64,000 nucleotides of DNA from Allobosea sp. OK403 (lineage in GTDB: Bacteria; Pseudomonadota; Alphaproteobacteria; Rhizobiales; Beijerinckiaceae). The translations under genes and the position numbers were made by a program. Positions 52,747 through 61,003 of this stretch are shown here, in pieces; the first letter of the stretch is position 1; every line of letters starts with the position of its first letter. Location: positions 186,001 through 250,000 of the forward strand of contig NZ_FOQV01000001.1 in NCBI RefSeq assembly GCF_900113835.1. Direction: 5' to 3'. The notes beneath the pieces are model-generated. The model was not told the DNA's origin, did not search any database, and saw only the letters and a program-made list of their open reading frames with translations.

Positions 52747-54009
52747 TCAGCGTCCCGGTTCCGCAAGACCACGCGGCAAAACCCGATGCGGCGCGAAGCC
52801 GTTGGCGCGCAGCATCGCTTCGATCGCCTGCGAATGTGCGGCTCCGCGCGTCTCCACGGTGACGTCGAGCGTCACGCCCTTGGCGGGAACGTCGAGGAAG
52901 AGCCGGCCATGGCTGACCTCCAGGATATTGGCTCCCTGGTCGCCGAGCAGGCTCGCGACCTTGCCGAGCAGGCCCGGCCGGTCGCTGGTGGTGAGGCGGA
53001 AGGCGACGATGCGGTCCTCGCGCTCCAATTCGCGCACCATGATCGCCGCCAGCAGGCGGGTGTCGATATTGCCGCCGCAGAGCACGAGCCCGACCTTGCG
53101 GCCGGCATAGCGCTGCGGCTCCTTCAGCATGGCGGCGAGGCCGGCTGCGCCCGCGCCTTCGGCCAGCGTGTGCTGCAGGCAGGCATAGGCGTTGACGGCG
53201 CGCTCGATCAGATCCTCGCCGACCAGGACGATGTCGGACACCAGGCTGGAGACGATCGGCAGCGTCTGCACGCCCACCGTCTTGACCGCGATGCCCTCGG
53301 CCAATGTCGCGCCACCGATCGCCAGATCCTCGGCGTTCACGGCGTTGAAGAAGGAGGGGTAGAGCGCCGCTTCCACGCCGATCAGCTCGATCTCGGGCTT
53401 GAGTGCCTTGGCGGCCACCGCATTGCCCGCCATCAGCCCGCCGCCGCCGAGCGGGATGATCAGCACGTCGAGATCGGGGTCGTCGTCGAGCATCTCCTGG
53501 GCGATCGTGCCCTGGCCTGCCATCACCGCGGGGTCGTCATAGGGGTGGACGAAGACAAGGCCCTCGGCATTCGCCAGTTCGCGCGCCCTTTGCGCGGATT
53601 CGTAGAGCGTCTCGCCGAAGAGCACGACGCGTGCGCCATGCGAGCGCGTGTTCTCAACCTTCACCAAGGGCGTCGTCTCGGGCATCACGATCGTCGCCGG
53701 GATGCCGAAGCGGCGCGCATGATAGGCGACCGCCTGGGCGTGGTTGCCCGCCGACATGGCGATGACGCCGCGCGCGGTCTCGTCTTCGTCGAGGCTGAGC
53801 AGCTTGTTGACCGCGCCGCGCTCCTTGAAGGAGGCCGTCGCCTGCATGTTCTCGTGCTTGACCAGGATGGTTGCGCCGGTGAGTTCGGAGAGGCGCGGCG
53901 CCGGCACCAGCGGCGTGCGCAGGACATGGCCCTCGATGCGCCTTGCCGCCGCCTCTATATCTTCGGGCGTGATCGCGAAGGGCTCGTTCGGCTTTGCCTG
54001 CAGGGTCAT
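52747..54009 (-). CDS. ilvA: Threonine ammonia-lyase (threonine deaminase) with ACT domain
   Basis: It deaminates threonine to 2-oxobutanoate, the entry to isoleucine synthesis. The 420-residue protein has the PLP Lys in ATASFKERGAVNKLL, the SAGNHAQAVAYHARRFGI loop, the GGGGLMAGNAVAAKAL phosphate loop, and a C-terminal ACT domain (FRLTTSDRPGLLGKVASLLG). With a single ACT domain it could be biosynthetic with altered control, or catabolic. ATG 54009 has GGAG nearby; ATG 54030 overlaps the upstream gene and is the alternative. Confidence 0.92.
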   Translation of the reverse strand: MTLQAKPNEPFAITPEDIEAAARRIEGHVLRTPLVPAPRLSELTGATILVKHENMQATASFKERGAVNKLLSLDEDETARGVIAMSAGNHAQAVAYHARRFGIPATIVMPETTPLVKVENTRSHGARVVLFGETLYESAQRARELANAEGLVFVHPYDDPAVMAGQGTIAQEMLDDDPDLDVLIIPLGGGGLMAGNAVAAKALKPEIELIGVEAALYPSFFNAVNAEDLAIGGATLAEGIAVKTVGVQTLPIVSSLVSDIVLVGEDLIERAVNAYACLQHTLAEGAGAAGLAAMLKEPQRYAGRKVGLVLCGGNIDTRLLAAIMVRELEREDRIVAFRLTTSDRPGLLGKVASLLGDQGANILEVSHGRLFLDVPAKGVTLDVTVETRGAAHSQAIEAMLRANGFAPHRVLPRGLAEPGR

Positions 54010-54022
54010 GCGCGTGCTCCGT

Positions 54023-55372
54023 TCAGACATCTCGTGGCGCCAGCGCACCATCGCCGAAAAAGCCGCCGGGCCGCAGGATCAGCACCACGGCGAGCAGGGC
54101 GTAGACGGCGATGTCGCGTTGTTCGAGCGGCATGGTCGAGGACCAGACCACCTCGAAGATCGCGATGCAAATTCCGCCGAGCGCCGCGCCCGCGACGGAG
54201 CCGATCCCGCCGAGAATAGCCGCGACCAGCGCCTTCAGCCCCAGGGTGAAACCGCCGGCAAACCCCATGCCGCCATAGACAGCGGTCACGGTCACGCCGG
54301 CGATGCCGCAGGCGGCGCAGGCCAGGATCAACGCCTTGTCGTGCACGGCGCGCGCGTCGACCCCGAACAAGGCAGCCGTGCGGGCGTCGTCCGAGACCGC
54401 GCGCCAGGCCCGGCCATAGGCCGAGAGCCTGATCAGCAGCACGAGGCCAAGCGCGGCCGCCAGGCCGACGACGGCCAGGACGAGGCCCAGCGGCGTTACC
54501 GTGACGATGAAGCTGCCCGCCCTGGCCAGGGACCAGGGTTCGTTGAAGACCGGTGGCAGCCAGCGCAGTTCCGGCCCCTGCGCAAGCCGCAGATATTCCG
54601 ACAGCGCGATGGCAAGCCCGATCGTGGCGATCAGCATCTGCTGGCCCGTGGCGCGTGCGAGCGGGCGCAGGATGAAGCGCCCCATGGCGAAGCCATGAAA
54701 GGCGCAGACGGCGATCGCGACTGCAAAGGCGATGGCGAGCCCCGAGGCCGGCGTCGACACCGACAATGACAGGATCAGCGCGACCCCGACCACGCTCGCC
54801 AATGCACCCAGCGCCGCGAACTCGCCGAAGCTCAGGATGATGCGCCCGGTCAGCCCGTAGATCAGCGCATAGGCCGAAGCGAGCAGCGTGTAGATCGCGG
54901 CCGAGGGCAGGGCGCTCAGGCCCTGCTGCAGGCCATAGGCCAAAGCGGGTGCGATCTGCGGCAGATCCTCTGCGCGCGGCGCTCCGGGGTCGATCGGCGG
55001 CTCGGCCCGGTCCTCGAGATAAAAGCGCCGCAGCAGATAGAAGCTGGCGTCGCTCATCGGCTGGCCGTCGGAGGCGATGCCGATCAGGGCGCCGCGCTGC
55101 AGGCCCGTGCCCTCGCCGGCGAAGAGGCAGTCGATGCTGCGGCGCCGGGCAGCGCCGCTCCCGGTCTGAGCCCGGTAGAGGATGCGCAGCGCGTTGGCGC
55201 GCGGGCCTGCGGCGGTACCGTCGATCGCGATCTCCGTGCCAGGCGGGTTCAGCGGCGGGATCGCCTCCCGGCAGAGGCGCTGCTGGTCCGTGTCAAAGCT
55301 CTCGCTGCAGCCGGCGAGGGCCAGGGCGAGCAGAATCGGGACGAGCAGAATCGGCAGGAGGAAAGGGCGCAT
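54023..55372 (-). CDS. LivH-type branched-chain amino-acid ABC permease with a lipoprotein-like N-terminal domain
   Basis: The 449-residue protein starts (ATG 55372) with MRPFLLPILLVPILLALALA followed by GCSES, a typical lipobox (LALAGC). A soluble stretch of about 120 residues follows (RLCREAIPPLNPPGTEIAID, RSIDCLFAGEGTG). From about residue 155 there are eight to nine membrane segments with LivH-type loops (GFAGGFTLGLKALVAAILGG, EQRDIAVYALLAVVLILRPG). No LivM, LivG, LivF or binding-protein gene is adjacent. The fusion implies a periplasmic domain joined to the permease. Confidence 0.85.
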   Translation of the reverse strand: MRPFLLPILLVPILLALALAGCSESFDTDQQRLCREAIPPLNPPGTEIAIDGTAAGPRANALRILYRAQTGSGAARRRSIDCLFAGEGTGLQRGALIGIASDGQPMSDASFYLLRRFYLEDRAEPPIDPGAPRAEDLPQIAPALAYGLQQGLSALPSAAIYTLLASAYALIYGLTGRIILSFGEFAALGALASVVGVALILSLSVSTPASGLAIAFAVAIAVCAFHGFAMGRFILRPLARATGQQMLIATIGLAIALSEYLRLAQGPELRWLPPVFNEPWSLARAGSFIVTVTPLGLVLAVVGLAAALGLVLLIRLSAYGRAWRAVSDDARTAALFGVDARAVHDKALILACAACGIAGVTVTAVYGGMGFAGGFTLGLKALVAAILGGIGSVAGAALGGICIAIFEVVWSSTMPLEQRDIAVYALLAVVLILRPGGFFGDGALAPRDV

Positions 55373-55384
55373 GTCGCGCCACGC

Positions 55385-55451
55385 TAGAGCGTTTTCAAGC
55401 GAAGTGGAAACCGGTTCGCGTGAAGAAAACGCATCAAAACAAAGGCCTAGA
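55385..55451. repeat. ACCGGT repeat, GCGTTTTC subtype, truncated copy
   Basis: TAGAGCGTTTTCAAGCGAAG, core GGAAACCGGTTCGCG, then GAAGAAAACGCATCAAAAC. Only hairpin 1 is recognisable; the sequence after it (TAGAGCAGGCCAGCTGCCGG) is not the expected partner stem. The rest of the gap to 55611 holds no gene I can see. Confidence 0.85.
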
Positions 55452-55611
55452 GCAGGCCAGCTGCCGGTGCCATCCCGCACGCGCTGCGACACGCAGTGCT
55501 GCTGCGCAGATGCGGGACCGTGTGGCGAGAAGGTGGCCTGTTCTGGTGACGGTCCCGTGTCTGCATCGCGGCACTTCGCGCCGCAATGCGCACGGGATGA
55601 CACTCCCAGCC

Positions 55612-56676
55612 TTACGCGCCGGCCTTCAGGATCTCCGCCACCCGCGGCGCGAAATAGGTCAGCACCCCGTCTGCCCCCGCGCGCTTGAAGGCCGTCAGGC
55701 TCTCCAGCATCGCCTTGTCGCCATCGAGCCAGCCATTCAGGGAGGCGGCCATGATCATCGCGTACTCGCCCGACACCTGATAGGCGAAGGTCGGCACGCG
55801 GAAATGGTCCTTCACCCTCGCGATGATGTCGAGATAGGGCAGGCCTGGCTTGATCATCACCATGTCGGCGCCTTCTTCGAGATCGAGCGCGACTTCGGCG
55901 ATCGCCTCGTCGGAATTGGCCGGATCCATCTGATAGGTGCGCTTGTCGCCGATCAATGTGGCGTTGGTGCCGATCGCGTCGCGGAACGGGCCGTAAAAGG
56001 CCGAGGCGTATTTCGCCGCATAGGCCATGATCTGCACCTCCTCATGGCCGGAGGCGTCGAGTGCGGCGCGGATCGCGGCGACGCGTCCATCCATCATGTC
56101 GGAGGGAGCGATCACATCGGCGCCGGCATCAGCCAGCGCCAGCGCCTGCTGCGTCAGGATGTGGACGCTGGCGTCGTTCAGGATCCTCTCGCCCTCCATC
56201 ACGCCGTCATGGCCGTGGGAGGTGTAGGGGTCGAGCGCCGCATCGCAGATGATGCCGATCTGCGGCACCTCCGCCTTGATCGCGCGCACGGCGCGGCACA
56301 TCAGATTGCGCGTGTTCAGCGCCTCGGTCGCGGTCGCGTCGCGCAGGCTCTTCTCGACGAAGGGGAAGGGCGCGATCGCGGGAATGCCGAGGCTTGCCGC
56401 GTGAGCGGCCTGGCGCACCGCCTCCTCGATGTTGAGCCGGTCGACACCCGGCATCCAGGCGATAGCGCTGCGCGCCTGCGACGAATCGATCAGGAACAGC
56501 GGCCAGATCAGGTCATTGGTGGTCAGCACGGTCTCGCGCACCAACCGGCGCGACCAATCCGCCTTGCGGTTGCGCCGCATGCGCCGCGTCAGCCCAAGCG
56601 AGTCGGTCCTTTGCGCGGACGCCTCGTCCTGCCGCGCCTGCGGAGCGGGAAACGGCTGCACAACCCGGAATGCCAT
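55612..56676 (-). CDS. hemB: Delta-aminolevulinic acid dehydratase (porphobilinogen synthase)
   Basis: It condenses two 5-aminolevulinate molecules to porphobilinogen for heme synthesis. The 354-residue TIM barrel has the Lys pair in AYAAKYASAFYGPF and MIKPGLPYLDI. The metal region reads CDAALDPYTSHGHDG. The Cys triad of Zn-dependent enzymes is replaced by Asp/Ala here, the Mg-type common in Alphaproteobacteria. ATG 56676 begins MAFRVVQPF; the upstream frame runs into the opposite gene's promoter. Confidence 0.94.
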   Translation of the reverse strand: MAFRVVQPFPAPQARQDEASAQRTDSLGLTRRMRRNRKADWSRRLVRETVLTTNDLIWPLFLIDSSQARSAIAWMPGVDRLNIEEAVRQAAHAASLGIPAIAPFPFVEKSLRDATATEALNTRNLMCRAVRAIKAEVPQIGIICDAALDPYTSHGHDGVMEGERILNDASVHILTQQALALADAGADVIAPSDMMDGRVAAIRAALDASGHEEVQIMAYAAKYASAFYGPFRDAIGTNATLIGDKRTYQMDPANSDEAIAEVALDLEEGADMVMIKPGLPYLDIIARVKDHFRVPTFAYQVSGEYAMIMAASLNGWLDGDKAMLESLTAFKRAGADGVLTYFAPRVAEILKAGA

Positions 56677-56858
56677 GGAAATTCTCTCCGCCCCGCAGAT
56701 CGCGGGATGTTCTATTTCACCAGACTTTAGCACATCGGAACGGTTCCAAAACAGGGTGGTGGCCGCAAGGCCCAGATGCACCGGGCGCGGCTGCGCGTTG
56801 ACAAGCCCGCCCGGCGCAGCCCAGAACCGCCGCGAAACGCGCAAGGGATGACTGCCGC

Positions 56859-57914
56859 ATGTCGCAGGACGCCGAGATCATCTGCGAGGTGCGCGGCGCG
56901 GCCGGCGTCGTCGTCCTCAATCGCCCCAAGGCGCTGAACGCGCTGAGCCTCGGCATGGTGCGCAAGCTCGCTCATGCGCTCGATGCCTGGGAGCGCGATC
57001 CGCAGGTGACGCGCGTCGTAGTGACGAGCGTCAGCGAGAAGGCCTTCTCCGCCGGCGGCGATATCAGGCATCTGCACGACCTCGGTCGTGAAGGGCGCTA
57101 TGCCGAGATGCTGACCTTCTGGCGCGAGGAATACATCCTCAACGCCCGCATCAAGAGCTATCCAAAGCCCTATGTCTCCCTGATCGACGGCATCGTCATG
57201 GGCGGCGGTGTCGGCATCTCGCTGCATGGCAGCCATCGCATCGCCGGCGAGCGCTATCTCTTTGCCATGCCGGAGGTCGGCATCGGCTTCTTCCCCGATG
57301 TCGGGGCGACCTACGCGCTGCCGCGACTGCCGGGTGCGAGCGGCATCTATCTGGCGCTGACGGGCGATCGCGTCGGCGCGGCCGATGCGCTGGCGTTCGA
57401 CCTCGCCACCCACGCCGTGCCGAGCGCAGGGATGGCCGAACTGGCGGATGCGTTGACGAAGCCTGGCGCGCTCGATGAGATCCTCGCCGGCTTCGCCTCC
57501 GATCCGGGCCCGGCCAAGCTCGTGGCTGACCGGGCGCTCATCGCCGACTGCTTCGGCGCCCCGGACCTCGCCGCGATCGGCGCGAAGCTGGCTGCCGCCG
57601 CCGCGGGCGGCAGCGCATTCGCCGCCAAGGTCCAGCAGACGCTTGCCACCAAATCACCGACCAGCATCGCGCTCGCCTTCGAGCAGATGCGGCGCGGGGC
57701 TGCTCTCGACTTCGCCCAGGCGATGCAGACCGAGTTCCGCATCGTCTCGCGCATCGTGCGCGGCCATGACTTCTATGAAGGTGTGCGCGCGGTCGTGGTC
57801 GACAAGGACCATGCGCCGGTCTGGGAGCCGGCTTCGCTGGAGGCGGTCTCGCCATCTGCGATCGAGGCCTATTTCGCGCCGCTCGGCGCGGACGAACTTG
57901 TGCTGGAATCCTGA
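56859..57914 (+). CDS. Enoyl-CoA hydratase/isomerase family protein, probable 3-hydroxyisobutyryl-CoA hydrolase
   Basis: The 351-residue protein has the crotonase fold: NRPKALNALSLGMVRKL, the oxyanion loop AFSAGGDIRHLHD, and PYVSLIDGIVMGGGVG. The longer C-terminal half, with FAMPEVGIGFFPDVGATYAL and DFYEGVRAVVVDKDHAPVWE, matches 3-hydroxyisobutyryl-CoA hydrolase, the valine pathway enzyme. Glu in the MPEVGIGFFPD block is present as in that group. It precedes a DUF6163-like gene with a two-base gap. Confidence 0.88.
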   Translation: MSQDAEIICEVRGAAGVVVLNRPKALNALSLGMVRKLAHALDAWERDPQVTRVVVTSVSEKAFSAGGDIRHLHDLGREGRYAEMLTFWREEYILNARIKSYPKPYVSLIDGIVMGGGVGISLHGSHRIAGERYLFAMPEVGIGFFPDVGATYALPRLPGASGIYLALTGDRVGAADALAFDLATHAVPSAGMAELADALTKPGALDEILAGFASDPGPAKLVADRALIADCFGAPDLAAIGAKLAAAAAGGSAFAAKVQQTLATKSPTSIALAFEQMRRGAALDFAQAMQTEFRIVSRIVRGHDFYEGVRAVVVDKDHAPVWEPASLEAVSPSAIEAYFAPLGADELVLES

Positions 57915-57916
57915 GG

Positions 57917-58360
57917 ATGGGTTTGGGCGGCGATGGCGAGCCGATGCTCGGCGCGCAAGCGACGTCGGTGGCGGGCGTGCGCGCTCGGCCGACGCGCTGG
58001 CGCCTCGTGCTCGTCTGGCTCCTGCGCCTGCTCTCGGTGGCCTGGATGGCCAAGGGGTTGCTCGCCTGGGCCGTGATCTTCGGCGTGGGCATCGAGGAGA
58101 TGCCGTTCGAAGCGAGGCTGCTCAGCTTCCAGGCGATCATCGTCTATTTCGCGGTGATCGACCTTGTCGCTGCCGTCGGCCTCTGGCTGACCAGCACATG
58201 GGGGGGCGTGCTCTGGCTGTTGGCGGCGATCAGCCAGCTCCTGCTCGGCTTCTTCTTCCCGCGGCTCCTGCCGATGACGACGCCGATGATCGGCACCTAT
58301 GTCGCGCTGGTCCTGGCCTATTTCCTGGCGACCTGGCTCGCCGAGAGCGAGAACTCCTGA
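57917..58360 (+). CDS. DUF6163-like small membrane protein
   Basis: The 147-residue protein has four membrane segments (LLRLLSVAWMAKGLLAWAVI, LSFQAIIVYFAVIDLVAAVG, GGVLWLLAAISQLLLGFFFP, GTYVALVLAYFLATWLA). It is positioned between the CoA hydrolase and ldtR, as in other Hyphomicrobiales, where this family occurs beside ldtR. The function is unknown. The start two bases after the hydrolase stop indicates translational coupling. Confidence 0.75.
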   Translation: MGLGGDGEPMLGAQATSVAGVRARPTRWRLVLVWLLRLLSVAWMAKGLLAWAVIFGVGIEEMPFEARLLSFQAIIVYFAVIDLVAAVGLWLTSTWGGVLWLLAAISQLLLGFFFPRLLPMTTPMIGTYVALVLAYFLATWLAESENS

Positions 58361-58368
58361 CCCCGCTT

Positions 58369-58425
58369 TGATCCTGCCTCGGCTTGCCCCGAAAACCGGT
58401 TCCCACTTTTCGGGCTGATGCCTGG
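58369..58425. repeat. Degenerate ACCGGT repeat, copy between the DUF6163-like gene and ldtR
   Basis: TGATCCTGCCTCGGCTTGCC, then GAAAACCGGTTCCCACTTTT and CGGGCTGATGCCTGG. The core is intact; the arms have decayed and no second hairpin follows. Confidence 0.75.
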
Positions 58426-58457
58426 CCAACGCATCGACTCCGTCGAGTCATGGTAAC

Positions 58458-58479
58458 AAACGCTTTAGCTTAAGCGTTT
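58458..58479. promoter_or_regulatory. Palindrome upstream of ldtR, candidate auto-regulatory operator
   Basis: AAACGCTT at 58458-58465 and AAGCGTTT at 58472-58479 are perfect 8-bp inverted arms with a 6-base spacer, about 147 bases before the ldtR start. MarR-family regulators bind such dyads. I found no second copy before ldtP, so the role is uncertain. Confidence 0.45.
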
Positions 58480-58625
58480 CTGGCTTCACTTTGGATTCAC
58501 CGAAACGGCTAAATCTCTGATTCATCCTGATATTTAAACTCGTTTTCATTCGTGCCGCCTATGGTGTTCTTCAGAAGCGGACCGGGAGAAAAATCTCGGC
58601 CGATAGACAACAGGCGAGATATACC

Positions 58626-59138
58626 ATGAAAGCGAGCGTAAAGACTGCGGTTGTTGCCGCGGCCGGCGATGTTGATCTCAAGGTGAAGCCTCTCTACCTT
58701 GAGTCCCTCACCCTAGTGGAGCGGCTGCATCGCCGCCTGCTCGACGTCATCAAGGATGAGTTCGAGCGCCGCAACCGTGATGACGTCAACAGCGTCCAGG
58801 CACTGCTGCTCTACAATATCGGTGATGCCGAGCTGAGCGCCAGCGAACTCAGGACGCGCGGCTACTATCTCGGCTCGAATGTCTCCTACAACGTCAAGAA
58901 GCTGGTCGAGCTGGGCTATCTGCACCATGCCCGCTCGCGGATCGACCGGCGCTCGGTCCGGATCAGCCTCACCGAGAAGGGCACGGAAGTGCACAATCTC
59001 GTGAAGGGCGTCTACGACAAGCATGTTCAGACGGTCGAGCAGATCGGCGGCATCGCCTCGGACGACTTCGAGCGCATGAACAACGCGCTACTCCGGCTGG
59101 AGCGTTTCTGGACCGACCAGATCCGCTACAAGCTCTGA
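58626..59138 (+). CDS. ldtR: MarR-family transcriptional regulator LdtR
   Basis: The 170-residue protein has the MarR winged helix (SASELRTRGYYLGSNVSYNV, KKLVELGYLHHARSRIDRRS, VRISLTEKGTEVHNLV). It has strong overall likeness to LdtR of Liberibacter and Agrobacterium, which controls an L,D-transpeptidase and osmotic-stress tolerance. It stands directly before a probable L,D-transpeptidase gene here as there. ATG 58626 is the start; no good ribosome binding site is evident beyond GGCGAGATATACC. Confidence 0.9.
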   Translation: MKASVKTAVVAAAGDVDLKVKPLYLESLTLVERLHRRLLDVIKDEFERRNRDDVNSVQALLLYNIGDAELSASELRTRGYYLGSNVSYNVKKLVELGYLHHARSRIDRRSVRISLTEKGTEVHNLVKGVYDKHVQTVEQIGGIASDDFERMNNALLRLERFWTDQIRYKL

Positions 59139-59474
59139 AAAATGCGGCCAGGCGGCCCTTCCAGGGCCGTTTGCGCGCCTGATCGCCTCCATCGCTCCGG
59201 CCTCGACCGTGCCGGAGCCGCCCAGCGCAGCCCGATCTGTTGCGCCCGATCTGTTGCACGGGGGACACGGCGTTCGATCCTCTTCGCCGAATACTGGTCA
59301 TGCATGGCGCGGAATGTGGCCATGCCCTAAAAATGCCTCGCTCATCACAAGACGTTAACCGTGGTAAGGGAGCGTAGTTCATAGAACCGGCGCTCGCCGA
59401 TGGCGGGCGGCTTCTGTGATGCGCTTGCGCTGTGTCCAGGGTTGGTCCGGGCCGTGATGAGGATGAGGGATACG
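59139..59474. other. Non-coding gap between ldtR and ldtP
   Basis: No gene is seen. A short stem (GGCGGCCC/AGGGCCGTT, near 59152-59172) could be a weak terminator. A perfect 14-base tandem duplication, GCCCGATCTGTTGC, is at 59230-59257. The ldtP promoter must lie here, but I cannot point to convincing boxes. Confidence 0.5.
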
Positions 59475-60716
59475 ATGTCGAATTTGAGCCTGACCCGCCG
59501 CGAGACCGTGCTCGCGTTGCTTTCGGGCGCTGCGACGACCGCAGCCTTGCCAGCCTTCGCCCAGCAGGCGGAATGGCGTCAGAACTATGATTCCGGGGCG
59601 CGCAACGCGGTCGCCCGTTCCCATACCCCGATGCTCTCGCCGGAATCGCTGCAGGCGACCGAAGCTGCGATCGTCGCCTATCGCGATCTCGCATCCCGCG
59701 GCGGTTGGCCGATGCTCCAGCTCGGTGACAAGATGAGCGTCGGCTCGAGCGGTCCCGGCGTCGTCGCGCTGCGGCAGCGCCTGGTGATCACCGGCGATCT
59801 CGACTCCAATGCCGGCACCAGCAACGTCTATGACTCCTATGTCGAGGCTGGCGTGCGCAACTTCCAGTCGCGGGTCGGCCTTTCCACCACCGGCGCCATC
59901 AACCGCGCGACGGTGGCGGCGCTCAACGTGCCGATCGACCGGCGCATTCGCCAGCTCGAGACCAATGTGGTCCGGCTGCGCACCTGGTCGGGCAATCTCG
60001 GCAACCGCTATGTCGTGGCCAATATCCCGGCCGCGCTGGTCGAGACGGTCGAGAACGGCGTCGTTGCGACCCGCCATGCCGCCGGCGTCGGCAAGATCGA
60101 CCGGCAGTCGCCGCTGCTCCAGACCAAGATCCCCGAGGTCAACTTCAACCCGACCTGGACCGTGCCGGCTTCGATCATCCGCAAGGACCTGATCCCGAAG
60201 ATGCGCAAGGAGCCGGGCTATCTGGCTGAGAACAAGATCCGCATCATCGGCCCCAATGGCGAGATCCAGCCCTCGCAGGTCAACTGGAACTCCGACGAGG
60301 CGACGCGCTACACCTTCCGGCAGGATCCCGGCGGCGACTTCAATTCGCTCGGCGTCGTCCGCATCAATATTCCAAGCCCCTACGGCGTCTATATGCATGA
60401 CACGCCGGCGAAGGGCATCTTCGGCGACGATTTCCGCTTCGTCTCATCCGGCTGCATGCGCGTCCAGAACGTGCGCGACTATGTCGCCTGGCTGCTCAAG
60501 GATACCCCCGGCTGGGATCGCGCCAAGATCGACGCCACGATCGCATCGGGCGAGCGCATCAATGCCCGCATTAGCACCCCGGTGCCGTGCTACTGGGTCT
60601 ATGTCACCGCCTGGGCGACGCCCGATGGCGGCGTGCAGTTCCGCGACGACATCTACAACAAGGACGGTCTCGCACCGGCCCCGGTGGCGCAGCTTAGCGG
60701 CGACAAGGACATCTGA
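59475..60716 (+). CDS. ldtP: L,D-transpeptidase (YkuD family), LdtP type, Tat-exported
   Basis: It makes 3-3 peptidoglycan cross-links or anchors envelope proteins. The 413-residue protein starts with a twin-arginine signal (SLTRRETVLALLSGAATTAA). A peptidoglycan-binding domain follows (GPGVVALRQRLVITGDL, GLSTTGAINRATVAALNVPI). The catalytic domain is YMHDTPAKGIFGDDFRF and SSGCMRVQN, with nucleophile Cys and nearby His. ATG 59475 has GAGGG upstream and starts the Tat peptide. LdtR upstream is the likely regulator. Confidence 0.92.
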   Translation: MSNLSLTRRETVLALLSGAATTAALPAFAQQAEWRQNYDSGARNAVARSHTPMLSPESLQATEAAIVAYRDLASRGGWPMLQLGDKMSVGSSGPGVVALRQRLVITGDLDSNAGTSNVYDSYVEAGVRNFQSRVGLSTTGAINRATVAALNVPIDRRIRQLETNVVRLRTWSGNLGNRYVVANIPAALVETVENGVVATRHAAGVGKIDRQSPLLQTKIPEVNFNPTWTVPASIIRKDLIPKMRKEPGYLAENKIRIIGPNGEIQPSQVNWNSDEATRYTFRQDPGGDFNSLGVVRINIPSPYGVYMHDTPAKGIFGDDFRFVSSGCMRVQNVRDYVAWLLKDTPGWDRAKIDATIASGERINARISTPVPCYWVYVTAWATPDGGVQFRDDIYNKDGLAPAPVAQLSGDKDI

Positions 60717-60749
60717 GGCCAAGATATCTGAGGCCAGGATATCTGAAGG
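60706..60749. repeat. Three tandem units of about 15 bp at the ldtP stop codon
   Basis: The units AGGACATCTGAGGCCA, AGATATCTGAGGCCA and GGATATCTGAAGG run head to tail. The first contains the stop TGA (60714-60716), so slippage could change the C-terminus only after a stop mutation. Confidence 0.7.
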
Positions 60750-60783
60750 TCATAGCGCCTGAGAGATCGCCTTTCCTGATCTG

Positions 60784-60816
60784 AAAGCCCCGGACCCAAC
60801 AGTCCGGGGCCTTTTT
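60784..60816 (+). terminator. Rho-independent terminator after ldtP
   Basis: GCCCCGGAC / GTCCGGGGC with a CCAACA loop, then CCTTTTT. This is a strong stem with T tract 68 bases after the stop. Confidence 0.93.
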
Positions 60817-60900
60817 GTTCGTAAGGCGCCGCCGGTTTGTGCGGGCCTATAGTCTTGGCACGGAATGACGGCGTGTTTCCGCGTCAATGAAGCATGATCT

Positions 60901-61003
60901 AGAGCGTTTTCGAGCGAAGTGGACACCGGTTCGCGTGAAGAAAACGCGTTAAAACAAGGGGATAGGGCATTTCTGCGATTCGGAGAAACGCGGAAATGCT
61001 CTA
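60901..61003. repeat. ACCGGT repeat, GCGTTTTC subtype, copy beside nhaA
   Basis: AGAGCGTTTTCGAGCGAAGT, GGACACCGGTTCGCG, then GAAGAAAACGCGTTAAAAC. Hairpin 2 (GGGCATTTC...GCGGAAATGCTC) ends in CTAG. The final CTA (61001-61003) is the complement of the TAG stop of nhaA, so the repeat supplies that stop codon. Confidence 0.88.

Noticed and set aside
52747..54051. ilvA start at 54051 or 54030
   Set aside because: The extra residues are not conserved in type and overlap the upstream permease gene; ATG 54009 has a better ribosome binding site.
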